A DNA stretch of 64,000 nucleotides, from contig NC_081410.1 in assembly GCF_030272615.1 (NCBI RefSeq), positions 127,209,140 to 127,273,139 of the forward strand. The letters are read 5' to 3'. This DNA comes from Cryptomeria japonica. Lineage: Eukaryota; Streptophyta; Pinopsida; Cupressales; Cupressaceae. The notes under the pieces were generated by a model. It worked only from the letters and a program-made list of their open reading frames with translations. It ran no database searches and had not been told where the DNA came from. Made by a program: the position numbers and the translations under genes. Shown one piece after another: positions 35,803 to 46,023 of this stretch; within the stretch, counting starts at the first letter, position 1, and each line of letters opens with the position of its first letter.

Positions 35803-36928
35803 TGTTGGAATTTTGATGATGTTTAGTTGTGATTGGCATTGATGGACACATACTTTTTGAGTTATTCTCAACCGGTATTATGTGATGTATTGTTCAAACC
35901 GGTATTATATGCCATTGTATGCATAGTCTTTATTTGTTGAAGACTATCAATGTTTGTAGAAGGAGCTTACCGGTCAAAGCATGACCGAGGACCTCAAAGT
36001 GGTATGAGGACTTCAAGCGGTACGAGGACCCCAAGCGGTAGCCAATCTTTTTAAGATCAGAACACTATGTTCCTATTAACCAGTCTTTGTTTGTAAAACT
36101 GGTAATCGGTATATTGTGTTTTGTTAACTGGCAAACTTGTAATGTGTGATGAGTTATCATCCATCAACACCGATGCGGTGATTCTGTGTCATGTTATAAA
36201 TTACGTCTAGATGCACTATACCTAGGAAATTGTAGTTTAATCTCATTGGACCAACATGAAATTAGATTCCTATATGAGGACATCATGTCTAGGGTTTTGT
36301 ATGTGTGAAAAGTGTTACGTAAGAAGATTAGGTCTTTGCAAAAAGGTATCTTGCGACAGAGATTGAATAGAAGACTAAAGTAATGTCGTAATTCATTAAC
36401 AGAGAGATATCAAGGATCTAACTAAGCATTTTGTGCTACTTTCTAGATCACTTGCTTGTTGATTACTAATCTCTTCAACAAGTCAGAAACCCTTAACCGG
36501 GTAGGCTCAGTTAAGTCTGTTCTAAATCCTCTAACAAGGTGGTACATAGTTGTGGATCTGAAATCCTTTAACAGGGTAGTCTTTAACATGACTTATCTCC
36601 TAACAGAGATCAGGATTCCTAACAGGATCTGTTCTGGTGAAGAACATTGTAAGGCCTTAACCGGTCTGGTTGCTATTCTACAGATAGTAGACTTGTGAGT
36701 TTTACTCACCGTGGTTTTTCCCATTTGGGTTTCCACATCAAAATATCTCATGTAATGGTGATTGTGTTATTGTGGGTGAACGATTTATTTTCTATTTGGT
36801 TTGTTTGTGTATTAACCAGTTTGTTGTCTAAAGGACTATATCGGTCTGTAGTAAAATTGTTAGAGTATTTTGTAAGATTTTTGGGTATACTAATTCACCC
36901 CCCCACCTCTAAGTATTCATCACTCTTA
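35803..36928 (+). mobile_element. Solo copia-type LTR inside the transposase gene
   Basis: The insert starts TGTTGGAATTTTG at 35803 and ends CACTCTTA at 36928 (CA end mutated). TCTCTT lies on both sides (35797-35802 and 36929-36934), matching a 5- or 6-bp target duplication. Copia-LTR features are present: GTGGTTTTTCCC then GGTTTCCACATC (36710-36740), and ATTCACCCCCCCACC near the end. Removing the LTR and one duplication rejoins the transposase frame exactly. ACCGGT-like strings are frequent in it. No internal domain is left, so this is a solo LTR made by recombination. Confidence 0.8.
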
Positions 36929-36934
36929 TCTCTT

Positions 36935-37650
36935 TCTTTGGTATTCTTTCCAATAGAATTGAGAGCGTCAAATAGATTTTTGGCAATGATAGAATTTCTC
37001 TCCATCTTCTTGTTCACGGGAATCTTCTATTTGTTTAGCAATGGTCTCATCTTTATCATCTTTAGCAATTGAACAAAGAGTTGGCATTGCTTGGTCAATG
37101 ACTTATTGCTAAAATTTTGGTTGAAATGTTGTGTAGCCCACAACCGAACGGTTCTTGTTGACCTCTTTCCTTCAAGATTCGTAATAATGTTCTCATAGAT
37201 TTCAAGTAACCATTTTGGGGTTCTTGAAGGTCTTGGATTTGGAATTTGTCTTTCATCCATGAGAAGGTCTTCATTTCTAAAGTAATTAGGTGTTACATAT
37301 GGTTCACTTGGTTGAGCAATTCCACCTTCAATGTCAAAGTTTTCCACATTTTCACCTCCAATGTCAAAATTTTCCACATGTTCACCTACAATGTCAAAAT
37401 TTTCCACATGTTGAGCATTTTCATTATCACTTTCAACATTTTCAACTTTTTCAAAATTTTCACTTTCAAAATCTACATTTTCAAATTCAATTTCCTCTTC
37501 ACTTGAAGTAACATTAGCAATATTTAACATACCTTGTCTTCTCCTCCTATGACCTTCTCTATCTCTTTCTCTATACACTTCAATTTGGTCATTTGAAAGT
37601 TTTCTTTTGCGTTTAGACTTCCGATGACTACTACTCCCATTTACCTCCAC
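36935..37650 (-). pseudogene. DDE-transposase-like gene, N-terminal part
   Basis: The reverse-strand frame begins about 37650 at a GTG with no in-frame ATG before the upstream stop, so the true start is lost or in another exon. It reads a basic segment (SHRKSKRKRKLSNDQIE), a Glu/Asn repeat with three GExVENFDI copies, then RTPKWLLEIYENIITNLEG, VRLWATQHFNQNFSNKSL and, past a TGA, QFYWKEYQRKR up to the solo LTR. The basic segment could be a nuclear signal. The internal ENFDIxGExV repeat (about 12 codons) looks like a recent slippage expansion. Confidence 0.55.
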
Positions 37651-37823
37651 AAAGATGCTCCTAAATGATTGACAATGTAAGATTTGACTTTAAGAATCTC
37701 TCAAAAGCACAAATTTGTCTCAACCCGTCTGAAAACCCATGCTCATCAATAGAAAACAGAATATGTAGACTGTGGGCCGTTGGAATCCACAAAATGGCCC
37801 ACAAGGCTCTTTTTTATTTACAA

Positions 37824-37942
37824 AAATCGGATATCCGATTTTAATGTATAAATTTGTGGTACCAAATTTTTTTCCTATTGTCGCCTTTTTTTTTTACTGT
37901 TGCCACATTAATAGCAATGACAGAAATTGGATATCTGATTTT
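37824..37942. repeat. Palindrome copies, right subterminal, inner
   Basis: A perfect AAATCGGATATCCGATTT lies at about 37824-37842 and a degenerate one (AAATTGGATATCTGATTT) at 37925-37942. They sit between the transposase gene and the foldback array. Confidence 0.7.
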
Positions 37943-38005
37943 ATTACTCAGATTTTAGAGAGAGATATATATATATATTATGGGAGAGAGAGAGAGAGAG
38001 AAAGA

Positions 38006-39671
38006 ATATGTTGTCCTTAGGGGTCATATGGTGTTGTTAGGGGTCATACGACAACATACAACCCCTTATGATGCCATATGGTTTTGTTAGGGGTCATATG
38101 GTGTCCTAAGGGGTTGTAGGACACCATATGACCCCTAAGGACAACATACAACCCCTTATGACACCATATTGGGTCGTTATGGGTCCTATGGTGTCCTAAG
38201 GAGTCCTAAGGGGTCGTTATGAGTCCTATGGTATCCTAAGGGGTCATATTGTGTCCTACAACCCCTTAGGACACCATATGACCCCTTAAGAAACCAAATT
38301 GTGTTGTTATGGGTCATATTGTGTCATATGACCCCTTTAAGACACCATATGACCCCTTAGAACACCATATTGGGTTGATATGGGTCCTATGGTGCCCTAA
38401 GGGGTCATATGACACAATATGACCCATTAGAACACAATTTGGTGTCTTAAGGTGTCATATGGTGTCCTAAGGGGTCGTAGGACACAATATGACCCCTTAG
38501 GACACCATAGGACCCATAACAACCCCTTAGGACCCCTTAGGACACCATAGGACCCATAACGACCCACATATGGGTCATATGGTGTCCTAAGGGGTCATAT
38601 TGTGTCCTACAACCCGTTAGGACACCATATGACCCCTTAAGACACCAAATTGTGTCTTTATGGGTCATATTGTGTCCTAATGGGTCATATTGTGTCATAT
38701 GACCCCTTTAAGACATCATATTGTTTCATTGTGGGTCCTATGGTGTCCATAGGGGTCATATTGTGTCCTACGACCCCTTAGGACACCATATGATCCCTTA
38801 AGACACCAAATTATGTTGTTAGGGGTCATATGGTGTCCTAAGGGGTCGTAGGAAACCATATGACCCCTAAGGACAACATACAACCTCTTATGACACCATA
38901 TTGGGTCCTATGGTGTCCATAGGGGTCATATTATGTCCTACAACCCCTTAGGACACCATATGACCCCTTAAAAGACCAAATTGTGTCGTTAGGGGTCATA
39001 TGGTGTCCTAAGGAGTTGAAGGACACAATATGACCCCTAAGGACAACATATGACCCCTTATGACACCATATTGGGTCGTTATGGGTCTTATGGTGTCCAT
39101 AGGGGTCATATTGTGTCCTACGACCCCTTAGGACACCATATGATTCCTTAAGACACCAAATTATGTCATTAGGGGTCATATGGTGTCCTAAGGGGTTGTA
39201 GGACACCATATGACCCCTAAGGACAACATATGACCTCTTATGACATCATATTGGGTCATTATGGGTCCTGTGGTGTCCATAGGGGTCATATGGTGTCCTA
39301 AGGGGTCGTAGGACACAATATGACCCCTAAGGACAACATACAACCCCTTATGACACCATATTGGGTTGTTTTGGGTCCTATGGTGTCCTAAGGGGTCATA
39401 TTATGTCCTATGACCCCTTAGGACACCATATGACCCCTAACGACACAATTGGGTGCCTTAAGGGGTCATATGGTGTCCTAAGGGGTCATATTGTGTCCTA
39501 CGACCCCTTAAGACACCAAGTTGTGTCATTATGGGTCCCCTTTAAGACATCATATGACCCCTTATGACACCATATTGGGTCGATATGGGTCCTATGATGT
39601 CCTAAGGAGCCATATTGTGTCCTACGACCCCTTAGGACACCATATGACCCATAACAACACAATTTGGTTTC
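38006..39671. repeat. Foldback minisatellite array of GGGGTCATATGGTGTCCTA units
   Basis: About 1.67 kb is made of 20-21 bp variants of GGGGTCATATGGTGTCCTA and its complement TAGGACACCATATGACCCC in mixed orientation. The unit core CATATG is itself palindromic. Open frames here (38931-39209 -, 39361-39567 +, 39521-39832 +) are repeat read-through with repeated YGVLRGHIVSYDPLGHHMT. The array is flanked by (GA)n at 37984-38001 and (TC)n at 39747-39814, inverted relative to one another. Confidence 0.88.
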
Positions 39672-39743
39672 TTAATCTCTCTCTCCCCCTAATCTCTTTA
39701 TCTCTCTCTCCCTTCCCCCCCCTCTCTCTCCCTTCCCCCTCCC

Positions 39744-39814
<71 letters not shown>
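39672..39814. repeat. C/T tract ending in a long (TC)n microsatellite
   Basis: An imperfect C/T-rich tract (39672-39746) is followed by about 34 uninterrupted TC units (39747-39814). It is a mirror of the shorter GA tract on the other side of the array. Confidence 0.9.
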
Positions 39815-39817
<3 letters not shown>

Positions 39818-39911
39818 AATATAATATACTAATTTATTTATAATTATATATTAATATATTAATAAACATGAGATTAATTATGTGCAAATTTAGTTAGTGA
39901 ATTTACTTATT

Positions 39912-39932
39912 AAAATCGGATATCCGATTTTT
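39912..39932. repeat. Palindrome copy, right subterminal, outer
   Basis: A perfect AAATCGGATATCCGATTT. It lies on the outer side of the foldback array, as the copies at 28313-28349 lie on the outer side of the AT array. Confidence 0.7.
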
Positions 39933-40740
39933 GTTGTAAAATTTTCAAATTTCAAATTTTGGCTCGGGAATGCTTTGGGATTTGGCTTGGAAGTGACGAG
40001 CCTGGAAAGTCAATTGAAAAAACGTGTTTTCTGTACTCCTTGATTTTCTAGACTTTACACTAGTGGATGACGACTTTTTTTGTAGCCAAAATTGATAAAA
40101 CGAAAAGAGTTTTTTAAGGATGTTCTCAGCTTTCCAACAATATAAGTCTTGTCTTATTTCGACATTAATAAATAATTATTATTTATTTTCTGATTGAATT
40201 CTGACAATAGTCCCAATTGATAGACTGATTGAAAAACACTCATAACTTTCAAACGGTATAACATTTTTTGAATCTAAAACATGCATCACATCCTATGCTT
40301 CGTCTACTATAGGGAAAAAATAAAAAAAATTAAATTACATAAGGTTTTGACCAAGTTAAGGTGGTCAGACGTAGGAGTTTTTGAATTTCTGAAAAGCTGT
40401 AGTAAAAAATTCATAAATAATTATTTACTTTATAAAAAAAATGTGTCACATCCGGACATGAGTCTAATACTTATATTATAAAAAAATATTTTGATTTGAT
40501 TGTGATTAGGGTGGTCAGACATACATCTACTTCTTATCTTTTTCCTGAAATTTTAGTACCACTGCATTGAAATTTAAAATTTTCATCAAATAGGATTTTT
40601 TTTTTCCAAAAAACAACTAGTAGCTTAGAAACTGCATTCAATTTTCTATAGATTCTCTTCTTACATATTTTAAAAATAATGTTCACAACTTATTCAAATT
40701 TTCATGTCAAGTTGCATAACTCTGATTTTCTGAAATTTCA
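39933..40740. other. Transposon right subterminal region, no gene
   Basis: A/T-rich with no supported gene. A string GGTGGTCAGACxTA occurs near 40360 and 40508. The frame at 40281-40481 has no recognisable domain. Confidence 0.4.
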
Positions 40741-40782
40741 TTGCCACTTAAGGGCCTGTTTTGGCACACCATGATCCTGCAC
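40741..40782 (-). repeat. DNA transposon right terminal inverted repeat
   Basis: Read on the reverse strand: GTGCAGGATCATGGTGTGCC, a short insert, then CTTAAGTGGCAATG. It matches the left end in order and spacing except for about 10 extra bases. Confidence 0.75.
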
Positions 40783-41381
40783 ATACCTGGCAGTCAAATA
40801 TATAAGTCATGTCTAATTTTTCCTAAGTTTACTATTGACATTGACAAGAAAATAAAAGAGTGTGAACGGAAATTAGCTAGCATAGCTCAATCCTAGGCAC
40901 CTCAATTTGTCCTGGCCAGCAAATTTGAAGCTCAAGTTATGAGTATACTTGATAAGATTAAGAGCTTAAATCAAGATAAGGACAACATTTTGGACAGAGT
41001 GGGAGAAGTAAGAAGCCTTATCACTCCCCGGATAGATTCACTAATCAACAGTAAGCAAGATGCAATGAATGCTCTGAATAAGAGTGTTCTGGTAGATCAC
41101 AAAGGAGCAGAAATGCACGCCTATCTTTTCAGTGGTATGATCAATATTTTGGAGAGCTTGAAGAAGGGTTGGGATGACCACTTGTTGTGCCTAAAACAAT
41201 TTTTGCAGATATTTTTAAATTTTTATATGTAATTGTGTACACTCTTGTATATAACTTTTGGCAGATTCTTATCCTTGACATTGTTGTCAAAGGAGAAGAG
41301 AGCAAAGTGAAATATGGTGCATATTCTCAGGGGGAGCTTATTGATTTGTTGAGATATTACAATTTTGAAGTTTGCAGATAG
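40783..41381 (+). pseudogene. Unknown coiled-coil-type ORF, right part
   Basis: After the transposon end the + strand reads IFPKFTIDIDKKIKECERKL, one TAG, then QFVLASKFEAQVMSILDKIK, KDNILDRVGEVRSLITPRID, QDAMNALNKSVLVDHKGAEM and YLFSGMINILESLKKGWDDH. A further segment (ILDIVVKGEESKVKYGAYSQ, GELIDLLRYYNFEV) ends at about 41381. The protein is helical and charged like the left part. It ends about 50 bp before an LTR, with a purine run (AAAGGGAGAGA) between. No enzyme motif is seen. Confidence 0.5.
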
Positions 41382-41434
41382 TTTTGACAGTGTCATTTTT
41401 CACAAGTGTTGTCATCAATGTCAAAGGGAGAGAT

Positions 41435-42577
41435 TGTTGGCAAGAGACAATGTTTCGATGAAGATTGATGCATGAGAGATGTTTAGGAGTTGTCATTGAT
41501 GGCAACTCAACCCAGAAATCATATCCAGTACATGTAAATTTGATTTACCGGAAGTTGCATTTCATTAGGCATAAGTCTGGAAGGTGGAATACAGTATCTG
41601 GCAGAGTATGAGTACGTTGTGCAGATATTGATTTTGGTTGCGTAACCTTGGTTGTAGCAATAGAGGTAGATGATTTGAGGATCGAGGCAGCTTATTTTGT
41701 AATTCCAATATATAGTGTTGATTCATGAGCGAGATTGAAGGTCTGGTAACCGATAATTCAGGAAGAACGGAGCTATTTTGATGTAATGTGTGATCCAGAA
41801 TATTGGGATGATTTCGGTGATTGGTTTTGAGTTCGAGGAGATTGGGCCAAGATGTGTGAAGATTGTTATCATTTTTTTTAGGTCCGCATATGGATTTGTT
41901 GACAAATTGAACCGACTTATGGTTACACGTTTCATGTTGCATGTTATGCGATTTTTGGAAGATGGCACGGGAATTGATTTATTTTGTTGATGCGGATATA
42001 TAAGACCGATTCATTTGAGCATTTAAGGAGATGATATGAGTGTGAGAAGACTGTATGAGCAAATGTGCAAAGTTTTGTGAATGTAATTGAGGGTTTTAGT
42101 GCTCTAGTATATGACAGAGCAGCAAAATAGAGTAGAGAGACAAAACAATGGTAGAAGAACTCTTAACCTTAACCGGAACTGCTATTTGGCATTAGTAGAT
42201 TCTAGTTCAGACACTATTGTAATCATTTGTAGGACAATGAGTCCTCCGGGTTGTAGCCCTCTTTTGTATTTGAGCAATGAGCTCTAGGCAAAGTGCCTGA
42301 ATGCAAGTGCATTCCCCTTTTTGTAATATTATCATGCTCCTGATCAAAGTATAATAATATTGTGGGTTCAAATCCCATCATGGTTTTTCCCTTTCTAGGT
42401 TTCCACGTGAAAATTCTAGTGTTATGGTTTTGTGGTTGATTGGTTTATGTTTCTGCACTTTACTTTCATTCTTATGCATCTAGCGGTTTAAGAATCAGTT
42501 TAATAAATTTGTGAATTGCAGAACACTGATTCACCCCCCCACCCCCCTCCCCCTCTCAGTGTTCATTGATTCCAACA
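41435..42577 (+). repeat. 3' LTR of the interrupted LTR retrotransposon
   Basis: It starts TGTTGGCAAGAG directly after a purine tract and ends GATTCCAACA, so TGTTGG and CCAACA form the usual short inverted termini. Length 1143 bp. It contains the copia-LTR signature CATGGTTTTTCCC then GGTTTCCACGTGAAAA, and GATTCACCCCCCCACCCCC near the end. The right flank begins ATACC. The 5' LTR is not in the window. It is a different family from the solo LTR at 35803-36928. Confidence 0.8.
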
Positions 42578-44640
42578 ATACCATTTTATTTTTGCATCTA
42601 ATAAATTCTTTGGCTTGATAGATTTATATGCTTCTCTTTTTTGTGAAAAGTTGTTTTAAATTCTCTGACTTCATAGTTTATTGAGCACATAGTCAATTAG
42701 AATAATTGTGTGACTGCATTTATATTTTTTTAGTTCTTGTAAAACACATTCAATTTCGTAAAAGAAATAATTTTTGGGCTCAGATGGTGCATTCAATATT
42801 TTCCTTGGGGAATTAAATATAGGTGGCAAAGTGGTTGGGAAGCTTCTAGAATCGTTATCTCATTATTATTGTATTGCTTGAAAATAGAGAACTTGGGTAT
42901 GAAATTACTCATATCATTGTATGTGTGCTTCATGTTTCTAGAAGAGTTTGGAGCTTCAAATTGTATTGTAGTCTTTTCAATTACTAGATAAAATAGTTTA
43001 GAGCTTGGGAGGCTTTATTTTTCTTAAATGTTTTTTGTAAGGTATATTAATGTCTCATACTCTTATACTTGTGTTACATTGTGGTCATTCATTCTTGATG
43101 TTTATATGTGTTGTTAACCTATAATATTATTGAAAATCATTTGAATCAAACAACTTATGACAATATTCTCAAAGGGTTAATTGTGGAAATTGCTTGCATA
43201 TCTTTACATTATTTTCTTTCAATTGTCCTTGATAAAAGATTATTTATCTCTCACTGTTTTGAGGAGACTACAAGAAATAAAAGTATATGATGAGGAGTCT
43301 TGGTGATGTTGATCACCAAGGCTTTCATTGACTCTCAAAAAAGCAGGGTTAATTGTGGAAATTGTTTGCATATCTTTACATTGTTTTCTTTCAATTGTCC
43401 TTGTTAAAAGATTAATTATTTCTCATTGTTTTGAGGAGACTACAAGAACTACAAGTATATGATGAGGAGCCTTGGTGATGATGATCACCAAGGCTTTCAT
43501 TGTATCTCAAAAAACTATGGACTATGAGAACGAGATGCTTTAAAATGTTTAAATTTGCTTTGAGTTCATTACAACAATATCCTTGAACTCTTCTAAAAAA
43601 TCACCCAATAATGCCATAACATAGACCTCTGAGCATGCTAAGCAACAATTATAGACATGTCAAGTTACACCATTAGTGGACAACTCAATGGATGTGTCAA
43701 AAAATCATAATTGTATACGTTGTATCCTTACAATTATCCAATAGTTGTCATATAAAACAACTAGTATAGCTTCATTGTTACTAGTCATACATTATGTGTA
43801 AAATGAAATTTGTGAGTTGGATCAATTAAATATAGCACACCAAACAATGTGATATTTTTTATGCAACTAGTATAGCTTCATTATTACTATTCATACATTA
43901 TATGTACTATAAAATGTATGAGTTGGATCAATTAAATACAACATATAAAATAATGTGATATATTTTTAATAAATATATATCATTAATACAACAAAAAACA
44001 TTTATACCATCAAAAAAATCATACAATAATAAACTATCAATTAAAGTACATTATATGTACTTTGAAATTAATGAGTTGGGTCAATTTAATAGAACATACC
44101 AAATAATTTGACATTTTTAATTGATATCTGTCTCTCTTAATGATATCAAATTTTCACAATCCATAGTTAATGTATCTTTAGATTTTTGGATTAGACTGTG
44201 TATTAATTATTTGCATCAATGTTTCAGTTCACACTCTATGATCCATCAGCAAAATAATAGAGACCTAAGAGACATGAAAACATATATGACCAAAAACTTG
44301 TAAATTATCAATGAATCCTAGAATAAAACTAATTAAATAAATTATAATATTATTTTCCAAATAATTACAACATACCAGTGCCTTACAGTTAATGCACTCT
44401 TTGTTTAGACAAATCTTAGCTCTTCCCACATCAACAATAAGTTACTCCTATCAAACTCACTTTACAATCCAAAACTACCAAATTTCATGCTTGAATGCAA
44501 AATCAACACACCCATAAAATAGATTCCAATCCATCCATGAGCTTGAACACAACAGACCTCTAATAGTAGGACCATCAATTGATCTAGACTAAATCCTGAT
44601 CAGAATATCTAGATTAGAATATCTAATACACCTCTTCTTA
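42578..44640. repeat. Duplicated segment, copy A
   Basis: The segment resembles 46024-47835 throughout, from ATACCATTTTATTTTTGC near its start to ATCCATGAGCTTGAACACAAC near its end. It contains an extra internal tandem copy absent from copy B. No coding region is recognised. Its left end is cut by the LTR insertion at 42577. Confidence 0.8.
43174..43517. repeat. Internal 172-bp tandem duplication in copy A
   Basis: Two units begin GGGTTAATTGTGGAAATTG at 43174 and 43346, each ending near GATCACCAAGGCTTTCATTG. Copy B has a single unit at about 46600-46770. Confidence 0.85.
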
Positions 44641-46023
44641 TAATCTAGTAGAATCAAAAAGACCATTTCATGAGTATGAATAAGATACTCTCAAATGCAT
44701 AATATTATAGATTGCTACATAGTTTGAACTGCTCAACTAGTAATAGTTGAAATATAGGTACAAAGTCTCTAGATGTAGAACCTAACCTTTTGAATATAGG
44801 AGAATTGGGTCCATAATAGGAGTAACTATATGGTATCTAGTCCATCACAGTAAAGTACATGGGTTACCAACAACAACATTCCCTAAGTATATAGGAACTA
44901 ACACTTGATAGACTAGAATCAAGTAATATTATTAAAGATGTGATAAATTTCACTTAAGTGACAAGAGTACGGTACTTTATTTTAGTGTGTACAAATAAGA
45001 TTTAGACTACAACAATACTAACCATCACATGCAAAGTCTTGTGAAAAAATTACATGCATGTTAGATTTTTTAATCTTGATTTTTGTGCACGTAGGATCTA
45101 TAGAAATGTTGTACAAGGAGACACGTACTAAAACTTGTTTTGTTGGATCTTCAATTCAAGAAGTCGGTTGCATGATTAGAGCATTGAAACCATGTTATAA
45201 TTTTTTTTAAAGGATTGATAGCAATTACAAGAGCTTGGATCAAATGTATAAACAAGAATAAAATTTCCACACAAGATTTGAATATTGCCAAACATGCAAG
45301 TATATTGTTTAAAACAAGATCAAAAGAACCCCTGTGGATTGGCATAACAAATACAAAGAAGAACCTTGCTATATATGCAAGGTGATACTTAGGATGTAAT
45401 AATATTATGACAAGTGTCATCATCTTGTAATGTGTAACAACATGTGACAATTCAAGACAAATCACAACCTTATCTCTAAGTCAAAAAATCTGAAAATCAA
45501 TCTTCTCATAGATGATAAGATATACAACTAATATTGAGACTCCCTAATTTACTTAAGATATTGTGTGCAATATTATAAATATTAGACCAACACTAAATGA
45601 CCCCCAATAGGCTCTCTAATGCTTGGAATATTTGAGGATCTCATTCTAGTTGTTCATGTTGATGTCTACTCTCATAATGATGGGACTCTAGATGAAGCTC
45701 AGGGGATTTTTCTCCTCTTGAAGCATTGGCATGTCTCCTCAATCTATGTGACACCCTAAAAATTCATAAGATAGCTTTAATCAGTTACCAAGAAAATAAA
45801 ATCCAAATTTCCCAATGTTGAAATCATGCTCTCATGCCTTACATGATGCCCATATTTTACCATGTGAATATAGACAAACCCCAATTTTTTTCTCAAAATT
45901 AATAAAAAATTCACCAAAGATCATAGGATTAAGACACTTGTCATGAAGACACTATGTTGTAAGGTTTCATTTAAAGATTAAATATCTTTATCTTAATAAC
46001 AAGGATTTTCTCATTATACATTA
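44641..46023. other. Unique intergenic DNA between the duplicated segments
   Basis: A/T-rich. A 104-codon reverse-strand frame (45151-45465) is hydrophobic but has no recognisable family and no support as a gene. Nothing else is seen. Confidence 0.4.

Larger units (their letters stand above)
28177..40782. mobile_element. 12.6 kb TIR DNA transposon carrying two genes
   Basis: The left end GTGCAGGATCATGG (28177) is matched in inverted form at the right end (up to 40782). A second shared block, AAGTGGCxATG, follows in both arms after an offset of about 10 bp. Removing the interval joins two halves of one decayed ORF (26963-28176 and 40783-41381), independent support for the boundaries. Both flanks carry TA, compatible with a 2-bp TA duplication, but this is not proven. 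It holds an inward-facing spliced gene on each side: a + strand gene of unknown function and a - strand DDE-like transposase. The outer flanks hold tandem arrays and palindromes. A 1.1 kb solo LTR is a later insertion. Confidence 0.72.

Noticed and set aside
36456-37072. Forward frames at 36456-36698 and 36695-37072
   Set aside because: They lie mainly in the solo LTR; the second also crosses its boundary into antisense transposase sequence.
38006-39671. CRISPR-like array
   Set aside because: Units are in both orientations with no unique spacers, and the genome is a plant nuclear one.
38006-39832. Open frames with repeated YGVLRGHIVSYDPLGHH peptide
   Set aside because: The frames are generated by the minisatellite and end in a Ser/Leu run from the TC tract; no start context and no family.
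45151-45465. 104-codon hydrophobic reverse frame
   Set aside because: Hydrophobicity follows from A/T-rich composition; no family resemblance and no neighbours to support a gene.
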